Assembly: GCA_024399495.1 (NCBI GenBank)
Contig: JAKSNY010000001.1
Span: 62,001-126,000 of the forward strand
DNA length: 64,000 bases
Source of the DNA: Paludibacteraceae bacterium
GTDB taxonomy: Bacteria; Bacteroidota; Bacteroidia; Bacteroidales; Paludibacteraceae
Direction of reading: 5' to 3'
Positions 52,426 to 61,600 of the stretch are shown piece after piece. Position numbers and translations under genes: made by a program. The notes beneath the pieces are model-generated. The model searched no databases and was not told the origin of the DNA. It saw only the letters and a list, made by a program, of their open reading frames with translations. The stretch's first letter is position 1, and the number at the start of each line of letters is the position of its first letter.

Positions 52426-54021
52426 CTATTTAAGTTCAATTTGAATTCTTCTGTTAAGTTTGTTATCTGTACTTGAGACAGGCTTGGATGACCCATATCC
52501 TACTGTAGTAATGCGTGAGGAGTCTATGCCATGAGCAATAAGGTATGCCGCCACGCTATCTGCACGTGCTTTTGAAAGAGCCATATTATGCTCAAAAGTG
52601 CCCGTTTCATCGGTATGTCCGCCTATTGTCACAGAGTAGCGGGCATGAACTTTCAAATATTCTATAAATGAGTCCAAATAGGGGTAAGAGTCTTCAGTAA
52701 GGTCACTTTTATCTATGGCAAAATAGATATTCTCCAAAATAAAGTCAGAACCTTTCTCTTCAAGACCGGAGCCACTCCTATGCTCAGGTGTCAGGGCAAT
52801 ACGTACAATACGCTTGTTTTCCCAAAATTTACCGTCTGCCAAGCGGTTACAAGACATGTAGCCATTCTCTCCATTTACATCAACTATAAAACCAAATTCG
52901 TCTCTGTAAGTGTTAATAGGGTATCCTATATTTTGTGCCTTTTGCCATGTCCCGTCTGACGAACGTTTGCTGAAGAAGACATCAAGGCCTCCCATACCAC
53001 CTCTTCCGTCAGAAGAAAAATATAAAATATTGTTATATGGATTGATAAATGGAGATATCTCATCATATTCAGTGTTAATCTCAGACCCCAGTCGTTTTAC
53101 ATTACTGAAACTAAGGTTGCCGTCTTTGTTATAAGAGACAGAGCATGAGTATATATCTTTATCTGTTGCACTGGAACGTGAATTTTTATGTTTGTTATTA
53201 TCTACAGCAGAGAAATAAAGAGTAGAGCCGTCTGCACTGATGCTTGGTGTACTTTGCCAACTGAATTTGTTAAGTTCACCGTCACCACGTATAGGTCTGC
53301 TCCATCTGCCGTTTTTGTTAATTGAGTAATAAATGTCGCAACCGCCATTCCCAGTATGGTTGCAAGCGGTAAAAAACATGTATTTGCCGTCAGATGTTAT
53401 GCAGCAAGCACCCTCGTTCTCATTACTTCTTATATTCCCTTGTAAAGGCCGTACAGGAAGCCAGCCATTATCAGAATTGTTGCTATAAAAAATATCTTCC
53501 TGAATCTCATTGCTTTGAGGGAGAACGGAGCTTTTCCCCACTACCACAGTGGTGTAGAATCTTTTTTTATCGTTGTCAATAAAAGGCCAAATATTATCGT
53601 ATGGGGTGTTTATGCTATCCCCCATATACTCAATCTTAACATTGGACGGATGTTCAACAAGGTATTTTGCTGTAGTACAATTCCCGATGGCTTTTTTTAC
53701 AAGTTTGGTCTGCTTTATGGAGTGTAGAAGATTAAGGCTTTCATCAAAACGACCTGCGTCAAATAGAGCTACAGATAATAAGTAGGCTATAAGGTCAGGG
53801 TTGTCCATTTTTTTTACGGACATGCCCTTTGTAAGCATTTCAATACGCTTGTCTGTAAGGTCATAATCCTTATAATTAGCGTCAAGAATCTCATACCATC
53901 TGCTTTCCTTTTTGTTCCTTGCCACTTGTTTCTCCATCATTGGTATAACATCCGTAGTTTCTTCTGCCATTAGGCATAAAGGAAGAAATGTCATCATAAT
54001 AATAACGAAGTGCTTTTTCAT
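52426..54021 (-). CDS. OmpA-family protein with PD40 propeller
   Basis: 531 residues: signal peptide (about 1-19, no lipobox cysteine in place), a helical TPR-like part (about 25-130), PD40/WD40-like propeller blades (about 140-395; YYSINKNGRWSRPI, FSSDGRGGMGGLDVFFSK) and an OmpA peptidoglycan-binding domain (about 415-531; VTIGGHTDETGTFEHNMALS, DSSRITTVGYGSSKP). It resembles the PorE-like protein at 11114-13108 but is shorter, lacks the carboxypeptidase-like domain and is not lipidated, so it is a paralogue with some cell-envelope role. It overlaps plsC by 4 bases. Confidence 0.8.
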   Translation of the reverse strand: MKKHFVIIMMTFLPLCLMAEETTDVIPMMEKQVARNKKESRWYEILDANYKDYDLTDKRIEMLTKGMSVKKMDNPDLIAYLLSVALFDAGRFDESLNLLHSIKQTKLVKKAIGNCTTAKYLVEHPSNVKIEYMGDSINTPYDNIWPFIDNDKKRFYTTVVVGKSSVLPQSNEIQEDIFYSNNSDNGWLPVRPLQGNIRSNENEGACCITSDGKYMFFTACNHTGNGGCDIYYSINKNGRWSRPIRGDGELNKFSWQSTPSISADGSTLYFSAVDNNKHKNSRSSATDKDIYSCSVSYNKDGNLSFSNVKRLGSEINTEYDEISPFINPYNNILYFSSDGRGGMGGLDVFFSKRSSDGTWQKAQNIGYPINTYRDEFGFIVDVNGENGYMSCNRLADGKFWENKRIVRIALTPEHRSGSGLEEKGSDFILENIYFAIDKSDLTEDSYPYLDSFIEYLKVHARYSVTIGGHTDETGTFEHNMALSKARADSVAAYLIAHGIDSSRITTVGYGSSKPVSSTDNKLNRRIQIELK

Positions 54022-54758
54022 CGCAAGGGTTCATTTGCCACGGTGGCTACTTGTTCGCGGACTTTCTCTACTTGAATAATGAAGTCCTCATGATCTGATG
54101 ATGAGAACTCTATCGGGGGCAGTATAGTTATTTTTAAAGGACCGGGAATCGGGTAGAACCTTGTTTTAGGCATAACGTAAAATCCTCCTTGAAGGCAAAT
54201 GGGAATAATGGGAAGTTCCATAGTTTGGGCAATTTCAAAAGCACCGCGTTTGAATTTTCCTACCAATCCATCGGGAGTTCTGGTACCTTCAGGAAATATC
54301 ACCAAACTTGTGCCTCCTCTAAATACATCTTTAGCTTCTTGCAGTGTCTTAAATGCTTCTCTTCCTTTTTTACGGTTAATAAACAGGAATCCCGCAGACT
54401 TGCATGCCCACCCTATGAAAGGAATGTTTTCCAATTCCTTTTTCATTATCCATTTAAAATCCACCCCGATGTAGCCGTAGATTACAAAAACGTCGTAAAT
54501 GCTTGTGTGGTTTGACGCAAAAATATAGGATTGACCTTTTTGTATGTTTTCTTTGCCTTCAACAGTCACGGGGCAGAACGACAGAAAGCACAAAATCCTT
54601 GACCAAATCATTCCCGGGTAATAATCACAAACCTTGTTACAACCTATGGCACAGCCTATTATAGTTACCAATGCAAACAATATTGTTATAGATACAAAAA
54701 TAGGTATGAGAATGAGTAAAAAGTATGCAAGCCACAATATTTTAAGTATAGGATTCAT
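54018..54758 (-). CDS. plsC: 1-acyl-sn-glycerol-3-phosphate acyltransferase
   Basis: Adds the second acyl chain in phosphatidic acid synthesis. The 246-residue protein has an N-terminal membrane helix (about 7-35), the catalytic NHTSIYD (His-x4-Asp, about residue 83), FINRKKGREAFK, and the substrate motif FPEGTRTPDG. It overlaps the downstream OmpA/PD40 gene by 4 bases and shares a divergent promoter region with rpoN. Confidence 0.92.
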   Translation of the reverse strand: MNPILKILWLAYFLLILIPIFVSITILFALVTIIGCAIGCNKVCDYYPGMIWSRILCFLSFCPVTVEGKENIQKGQSYIFASNHTSIYDVFVIYGYIGVDFKWIMKKELENIPFIGWACKSAGFLFINRKKGREAFKTLQEAKDVFRGGTSLVIFPEGTRTPDGLVGKFKRGAFEIAQTMELPIIPICLQGGFYVMPKTRFYPIPGPLKITILPPIEFSSSDHEDFIIQVEKVREQVATVANEPLR

Positions 54759-54777
54759 TTTATCTTGTTAGATGGTA

Positions 54778-54806
54778 CAAATTTAGTAAATTTTTATTTA
54801 TTTTTG
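54778..54806. promoter_or_regulatory. Divergent -7 boxes between plsC and rpoN
   Basis: TAAATTTG on the minus strand (54785-54778) faces plsC; TATTTTTG on the plus strand (54799-54806) faces rpoN and lies 17 bases before its ATG. Confidence 0.5.
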
Positions 54807-54823
54807 CAATAATATATAAGATT

Positions 54824-56296
54824 ATGTCATTAAAAGAGCAAACTACACTAAAACAGCAGCAAAAATTATCACCATCTCAGATTTTGGTTGCAAACTTACT
54901 GGAGTCGCCACTTCTTGAACTTGAAGATAAAATCAAGACAGAAGTGGAGGATAATCCTGCCCTTGAAGAGATTTTACCCCAAAAAAATGCACTTAATGAA
55001 ACAACTGGCAATGAACGCACAGAAGATTTTTATATGGATGGAGGTGATAGTGGTGACGAAGATTCTGATGCAAATGTAAATGTAAATGATTATGAAACAT
55101 ACGATGAAATGGAAGATTTTGACACACCGTATGTATATGGAGGAAATTATGATGTACCTGTAGATTACAACCCTGCATACGCAGATGACCAAAGTTTTGC
55201 GGAATATTTGTCGTCTCAGTTTGCACCTATGGCAGAAAATCCGCTTCAACGACAGTTAGGTGAATTTATAATTGGTTCTCTTGATGACGATGGCTATCTA
55301 AAAGCAGATATAGCCAAACTTACAGATGCGATTAATATACATTATTCATTAGGAGTAACAGAGGCCGATTTGTATGAGGCGTTGCTTTTGGTTCAAAAAC
55401 TTGAGCCAGCGGGAGTGGGAGCCAGAACATTGAGAGAGTGCTTAAGATTACAAGCGGAGAGGTGTGTTGATGATGATGTGGAAAATAGCAAGGTTGCACA
55501 AACAGCCGTAGATGTATTAGATGGTTTTTTTGACTATTTCACTGCAAAAAGATATTCGTTTATACAAAACAAGCTGCATATTGATAATAACCTGTTGAAT
55601 AAGGTTGTGGAGTTCATAAAAAAACTAAATCCGCATCCGTGTAATGCGTTTACAGAGGCAAAATATATGAAGGCTCATGATGCTGTTACTCCCGATTTTT
55701 ATTACGACGGTGAGTCTGATATACTTACTCTTAACAATGGGAATATTCCAAAACTAAGTGTAAGCAGGGAGTATGAGGATATGCTAAAAAAACACAGCGA
55801 CAAGGAGACTTCCGCCTTTGTAAAGCAGAAAATTGAGAGTGCAAATCAATTGATAGAGGCCATAGAACAACGCGGTGAGATACTAGTTCGTGTAATGACT
55901 GCCATAATAAAGGCTCAAAAAGAGTTCTTTATGCACGGAGATGATTCTTATCTGAAACCGTTAACTATGCAAAATATAGCCGATATAGCAGGATGTGATG
56001 TCTCTACTGTGTCAAGAGCGGCGAATAAAAAATACATAGAAACAGATTTCGGACTGTTCAGCCTCCGACACTTCTTCTCTGAAGGAATTGCCACAGATAC
56101 AGGGGAGGAGATTTCAAGTAGGGAGATAAAGTCCATAATACGCTCACTTATAGATAGTGAGGATAAGGAAAATCCGCTTACCGATGATGCTTTGTGTGAT
56201 AAACTAAATGAAAGAGGATTCAGAATAGCACGCCGTACGGTAGCCAAATACAGAGAGACGTTAAAATTCCCTACCGCCAGACTCAGAAGAGTTTGA
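54824..56296 (+). CDS. rpoN: RNA polymerase sigma-54 factor
   Basis: 490 residues with the standard plan: N-terminal Gln-rich activator region (KEQTTLKQQQKLSPSQILVA, LLESPLLELEDKI), an acidic linker (about 60-110, rich in Asp, Tyr and Asn), the core-binding domain (about 120-320), a helix-turn-helix (MQNIADIAGCDVSTVSRAAN) and the C-terminal RpoN box ARRTVAKYRE. Sigma-54 needs AAA+ activators; none is encoded nearby. The last 36 bases overlap the convergent pbpC gene. Confidence 0.96.
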   Translation: MSLKEQTTLKQQQKLSPSQILVANLLESPLLELEDKIKTEVEDNPALEEILPQKNALNETTGNERTEDFYMDGGDSGDEDSDANVNVNDYETYDEMEDFDTPYVYGGNYDVPVDYNPAYADDQSFAEYLSSQFAPMAENPLQRQLGEFIIGSLDDDGYLKADIAKLTDAINIHYSLGVTEADLYEALLLVQKLEPAGVGARTLRECLRLQAERCVDDDVENSKVAQTAVDVLDGFFDYFTAKRYSFIQNKLHIDNNLLNKVVEFIKKLNPHPCNAFTEAKYMKAHDAVTPDFYYDGESDILTLNNGNIPKLSVSREYEDMLKKHSDKETSAFVKQKIESANQLIEAIEQRGEILVRVMTAIIKAQKEFFMHGDDSYLKPLTMQNIADIAGCDVSTVSRAANKKYIETDFGLFSLRHFFSEGIATDTGEEISSREIKSIIRSLIDSEDKENPLTDDALCDKLNERGFRIARRTVAKYRETLKFPTARLRRV

Positions 56297-58573
56297 AGGT
56301 ATGAAATTAATAGATATAGCTTTTGCATTTCCCTCTTCATCAACTACAGTAATCAAATGTCTTCCTTTTGACGGTTTCATCGCCATATTATGTATGGTTT
56401 GCGTAGAGCCTGCATATTCATCATCAAGATGCCAATAAAGAGTTGCATTAGAGTTGATATGAGTGGCTTGGCAAACAATAGACTGCACCTTACCATTAAA
56501 ATCTTTTGGTAGAAACACGGTGGCTCTGTCGGTAGGGTATATAATGTCTATTGGCGAATTAGAGTAATTTTCACAACCTGGCATATAAGGCGGTAATGTT
56601 TTGTGGTTTGTATGAACCTGGCGGTAAAAGTACTCTTGAGTAGGAGAGAGCACAAACCAAGACTCATTTACAATATCATTTACATTATAACATGAACTAT
56701 TCACCCTATATGCTCTGTCTTTAGACAAATGCACCTGTTTGTGGAAGGGACACACTTTTGTATTTGTTCCATTATCGGGGATAGGTATTGTGTCAACTTC
56801 TGTACAATAGATTCCGGCTTTATATCCCGATATTCTGCAAACCGCTTCATCAACCATGTCTGAATAAGGTGGTTCAAACCAACCGCTTGATGGTAACCTT
56901 GAAAAGACTTGAAAAAGAACAGGAGCGGCGTATCCTACACCTGTAATGCCTGCACGCCCTTCTCCTGTAGCGTTTCCCACCCATACTCCCACTACATAAT
57001 CGGGGGTCATACCTACAGCCCAAGCGTCTTTACCTCCATAACTGGTGCCTGTTTTCCATGCAATGCGTTTCATACTGTCAAATTGCTGCCAATCCGCCTC
57101 CTCTTCAGGGCGGTTCAGCTTACTCATAGCCTCCAGCATATAGTAAATGCCAGCCTTTGAAATACCTGATACTCCTGAACTCCTAAACTCCTGAACTCCT
57201 GAACTTAATTTTCTGTACAACTCGCAAATCTCAATCAATTTGGCTTCGGCACCGCCAAGAATGAGAGAAGCTCCATAGTGGTCGGCATTCTTGTCCATTG
57301 TGGTTATGCCAAGAGAACGCAAAAGAGTGAGGAAACGCTCTATGCCATACTCTTTAAGCATACGTACAAGCGGAACATTAAGAGAGCGAATGATAGCCTC
57401 ATCTGCTGGTACCACACCGCTAAATGTCTTATTAAAATTCTGTGGCGAAAAGCCGTTCATATATAGTGGAGTGTCGGTTATAAGTGTTTTTGGAAGTATG
57501 ATACCCTCTGATAGCATAGCGGCATAGAGAATTGGTTTTAGAATGCTTCCTGTGCTGCGTTGTGAGTTTATAATATCCACGTTATTGCAAAAACGCTCAT
57601 CAGCCTTGTAAGAGGCGTTTCCGATATATGCCTTAATATCGCCGCTTCTAACTTCCTGAACCAGTATAGCTATGTTATGCACGTTGTTTTTAGCGGTATA
57701 TTCCATAGCATAATGGTTTGCAAGATTTTGAAGTGGATTCTGCAATTTTGGGTCTAATGATGTGTAAATAGCCTCTCCTTTATGTGTTTTCAGCATAGTA
57801 GAGGCAAGATGCGGTGCCATAGAGGGCAGAGGTTCGGGTGTGTCGGGCAGTGGTTCCGCTATTGCTAAATTGTAATCATCGCTATCTATATAACCACGAT
57901 TATATAGTTTTTTAAGAAGTGAGTTTCTTTTATTAAGCAGCAAATCCCTATTTTTTGAGATGTGGATTAATGATGGAGCGTTAGGCAGAACTGCAAGCAT
58001 TGAGGATTCAGCCCAAGTAAGGTTTTCTGATGATCTGCCAAAATATCTCCAAGAAGCCGCTTCTATGCCAACCACATTGCCACCCATAGGAGCATGTGAT
58101 GCGTACATATTCAAAATTTCGTCTTTTGAATACAATAACTCTATATATAATGCTCTGTTAAGTTCAACAAACTTACGCCAATAAGTACGTTCATTTTTCC
58201 CTGATGAAATGCGGGATAATTGCATTGTAATAGTGCTGCCTCCCCTTACTATGAAACCTTTTTTGTGGTTTGCAATGGCAGCTTTCGCAACAGATATAGG
58301 GTTTACTCCTAGGTGATAATAGAACCATCTGTCTTCATAATTTATGACGGCTGTTCTGAATTTATTGGGAATAGAATCAGAAGGGGGAAACCTCCATTGT
58401 CCGTCAGAGGCTATATGTGCGTTCATCAATGTTCCGTCAGAGGCATATAACAGCGTGCTATACTCACTGCTGAAAAGCATTTTAGGGGTTGAAATCCACA
58501 TTACGGCAAACCATAAACCAAACAGTATGATTATACAACTGCAAATTTTTAAATATTTGATACACTTTTCCAA
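56261..58573 (-). CDS. pbpC: Penicillin-binding protein 1C
   Basis: 770-residue class A enzyme: one membrane helix (about 11-29), a GT51 glycosyltransferase domain (YEDRWFYYHLGVNPISVAKA, RGGSTITMQLSR), a transpeptidase domain (SxxK in RSTGSILKPIL, SxN in RSLNVPLVR, KTG in WKTGTSYGGKDAW) and a C-terminal BiPBP_C domain (about 680-765). PbpC usually sits beside an alpha-2-macroglobulin gene, as here, where the two are divergent. It may repair wall damaged by attackers while the macroglobulin traps proteases. An odd octanucleotide tandem repeat lies inside the transpeptidase part (57171-57202). Confidence 0.93.
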   Translation of the reverse strand: MEKCIKYLKICSCIIILFGLWFAVMWISTPKMLFSSEYSTLLYASDGTLMNAHIASDGQWRFPPSDSIPNKFRTAVINYEDRWFYYHLGVNPISVAKAAIANHKKGFIVRGGSTITMQLSRISSGKNERTYWRKFVELNRALYIELLYSKDEILNMYASHAPMGGNVVGIEAASWRYFGRSSENLTWAESSMLAVLPNAPSLIHISKNRDLLLNKRNSLLKKLYNRGYIDSDDYNLAIAEPLPDTPEPLPSMAPHLASTMLKTHKGEAIYTSLDPKLQNPLQNLANHYAMEYTAKNNVHNIAILVQEVRSGDIKAYIGNASYKADERFCNNVDIINSQRSTGSILKPILYAAMLSEGIILPKTLITDTPLYMNGFSPQNFNKTFSGVVPADEAIIRSLNVPLVRMLKEYGIERFLTLLRSLGITTMDKNADHYGASLILGGAEAKLIEICELYRKLSSGVQEFRSSGVSGISKAGIYYMLEAMSKLNRPEEEADWQQFDSMKRIAWKTGTSYGGKDAWAVGMTPDYVVGVWVGNATGEGRAGITGVGYAAPVLFQVFSRLPSSGWFEPPYSDMVDEAVCRISGYKAGIYCTEVDTIPIPDNGTNTKVCPFHKQVHLSKDRAYRVNSSCYNVNDIVNESWFVLSPTQEYFYRQVHTNHKTLPPYMPGCENYSNSPIDIIYPTDRATVFLPKDFNGKVQSIVCQATHINSNATLYWHLDDEYAGSTQTIHNMAMKPSKGRHLITVVDEEGNAKAISINFIPSNSSESGGREF
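57171..57202. repeat. Octanucleotide tandem repeat inside pbpC
   Basis: Four copies of ACTCCTGA (the second is ACTCCTAA) end to end, encoding the segment GVQEFRSSGVSG on the minus strand. Since 8 is not a multiple of 3, gain or loss of one unit would shift the frame of pbpC. Confidence 0.93.
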
Positions 58574-58583
58574 AAGAATTGAC

Positions 58584-58606
58584 TATTTTTGCAAAATACA
58601 AAATTA
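58584..58606. promoter_or_regulatory. Overlapping divergent promoters of pbpC and the macroglobulin gene
   Basis: TATTTTTG on the plus strand (58584-58591) lies 24 bases before the macroglobulin ATG, with TTTG at 58556-58559 upstream. TAATTTTG on the minus strand (58606-58599) faces pbpC, 25 bases before its ATG. The two start regions nearly coincide, so the polymerases probably compete. Confidence 0.5.
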
Positions 58607-58615
58607 AGAAATAAT

Positions 58616-61600
58616 ATGAAGAAAACGTCTTTATCAGCACTATTATTTTTGTCAGTGTTTTTTATTCTCACTTCGTGCAGTGACAATGCGAAACAGAAAT
58701 TTCATCCTAATGTTCAAGCATTCACATCGGGTAATGTATCCAGATTTGCACCTGTATCTGTCTCTTTTACAGAAGAAATTCCTGCAGAAAAGCAAACTCA
58801 GGAGTATTTGGAAGACAACATAAAGATAAGTCCAAGGTGTGATGTCAATTTTTCTGTGACAGACAATTATATAGTCACCATACAGCCTGACGGAGAGTTC
58901 AAGCGTGATACAGAATACAAGGTAAAAATAAATATGGCGGCGTTTATTGACGGACTTGACGGAGATTTAAAAGAGTTTGTATTTAAATACAAGACCCTGC
59001 CCCTGTTATGCAGCGGAGATTTTGGCGATTTGACAATCAATGATACTGACGATGAAACCTACGATTTATCATTTACACTGATAACTGCTGATAAGGAGAA
59101 CGACATTGACGCTGAATCTTTGGTACATTTTTCAGAGAACCCTGATATTGAATGGAGTCATAGTGCCACAGGCTGCATTCATACAGCGTTAATTAAGGGA
59201 ATCAGACCTGCTATAGAAGACCGCAGACTTACTTGCAGACTTAAAAATACAGGTGATAACCCATCAAAAGTAAGCAAAACAATACCTAATGCAAATGATT
59301 TTGACGTTTACGACATAGTTGTAAAGGGCGGTGCAGAACGTTGTGTAAACATATTTTTTACAAAAAAACTTGACGCAGGGCAGGATATTACGGGGCTCGC
59401 ATATATAGACGGCAATACAAATGAAAGAATGCAGATAGAGGGTAATTGTATAAAAATTTTCTATGATGAAAAAATCAAAGGGGAGGTCAATATATTTGTA
59501 AATAAAGGGATAAAGAGTTCAAAAGGACTTGTGTTTGATACAAGTTCTGTTTTTCAGAAATATATAAACAACGATGCTAAACCTAAAATAAGTTTTGTAT
59601 CGCAAGGCTCAATAATCCCATTGTCTTCTAATCTTACGTTGCAGTTCCGTAGTGTATATATGCGTGGGGTTGTAGTCAGAATCATAGAGGTGCCAGCTAC
59701 GAATATGGGTCAGTTTTTGCAAGTCTCTAATTTGGATTCTGACGGAGAGATACGCCGTGTAGGCAAACTTATAGGGCAAAAGGTGATTTTTCTTGATGAA
59801 AACCCGATGTTGGACTTAACTGTACCTCATATATTTTCTTTAGACTTGAGTAAGTTGTTCAGTGCAAATTCGGGCAGTTTGTACCGCATAGAGTTAAGTG
59901 GGTATTCAAAACTTAACGCATATCCGGGAGCGGAATCTCTTGTAGCATCTAAATCAGAAATAAAAGCCTATTTTGCACAACATTTTGCTGAAGAGAAAAT
60001 AGGACTTGATGGCAGTGGATATTACTACTATTTCAGTAACGGAGACCATTATAACTGGAAAGAATATGAAGATCCTACAAAAGAATCTTTTTATGAGGAG
60101 ATGAAAGTGGCTAAAAATGTGTATGCAACAAATCTTGGGGTAATAGCCAAATGTGGGGCGGAGAACAACATAAAGTTTTGGGTTAGTGATATAATTGACA
60201 CTAAAGGCAAATCGGGTGTAACGATAAGCGTATATGATTTTCGCCATTATTTATTGGCGGATGGCAAGACAAACGGAGACGGATATGCAGAACTCACATA
60301 TAATGGCGGACTTCCTTATTATGCGGTTGCAAAAAGTGGCGATGATATATCATATCTTAGATTAGATGATGGTAATAGCTTGTCTATGAGTGAGTTTGAT
60401 ACAGAGGGGCAGAAACTTCAAAAAGGTATTAGTGGCTTTATTTACGGCGACCGCGGTGTGTGGAGACCTGGAGACACTTTGCATATAGGTTTTATAGTTG
60501 GCGACAAGGCGTCTGTATTGCCCAAAGAGCATCCTGTAACCCTTGAACTTAAAAATCCATTGGGGCAAGTGTATGCTAGACGTATTGTTTCTAACGGTGA
60601 AATGGGTATTTTTGCATTTAATGTGCCGTTGTCTCCAGATGTGCCTACGGGGGCATGGAGTGCAAAAATAACCATAGGCGGAGCATCATTCACTAAGATA
60701 CTCAGAGTTGAGACCATAATGCCTAACCGCTTGAAAATCGCACTTGATTTAGGGGATGGTATGCTTAAGAAAGGCAGCACTCTAAACGGCAAATTGCATG
60801 CAGAGTGGCTTAATGGAGCGATTGCCCGCAATCTTAAATACGATGTCCAGACTGTGTTCTCCAAATCGGTTGCTGAGTTTAAGGGGTATAAAGACTACAC
60901 ATTTGAAAACAAAAGCATACAATTTCAACGGGAAGAAGATGTGTTGCTAAAGGGAACAACCGACGAAAATGGGAATTCCATTGTAAAATTAGCTTTTGAC
61001 AGAGGTTCTGCCCCAAGTATGCTTAATGCTATAATAACCACCAAAATTTATGAGCCGTCCGGTCAATTCTCTATTGATATTGAGAGCAAAAAATACTCTC
61101 CATACGATTCTTACGTTGGTATCTGCACAAATCAAAAAGGAAAGGATTTTCTTGAAACAGACAGACCTCATACCCTAAAGTTTGCGGTTGTAACCCCAGA
61201 GGGTACACCTTTGGCAAACAAGAAAATCGATGTCAAAATATACAAGGTAGATTGGTATTGGTGGTGGAGTTCCGACGACTCATATTTGGCTGATTTTGCT
61301 TCAGATTCGTATTACAATCCTATGTTGGTTAAAAATTTGACAACAGATAAGGATGGGTATGCGTTATTTGATTTTACTTGCAAAAAAAGTGACTGGGGTG
61401 CGTACTATATTTATGCTTATAATAGGGAATCGGGTCACACCGCCTCTAAAATTGCATATTTTGATTGGTATGGGAACCCGGAAAGATATGGAAAATCTGA
61501 TGCTGCCACTAAGTTGAATTTTATGCCTGATAAAAGAGAATACAAGGTAGGTGATGTTATAAAAATATCCATTCCATCGGTAAAAGGTGCCAAAGCACTT

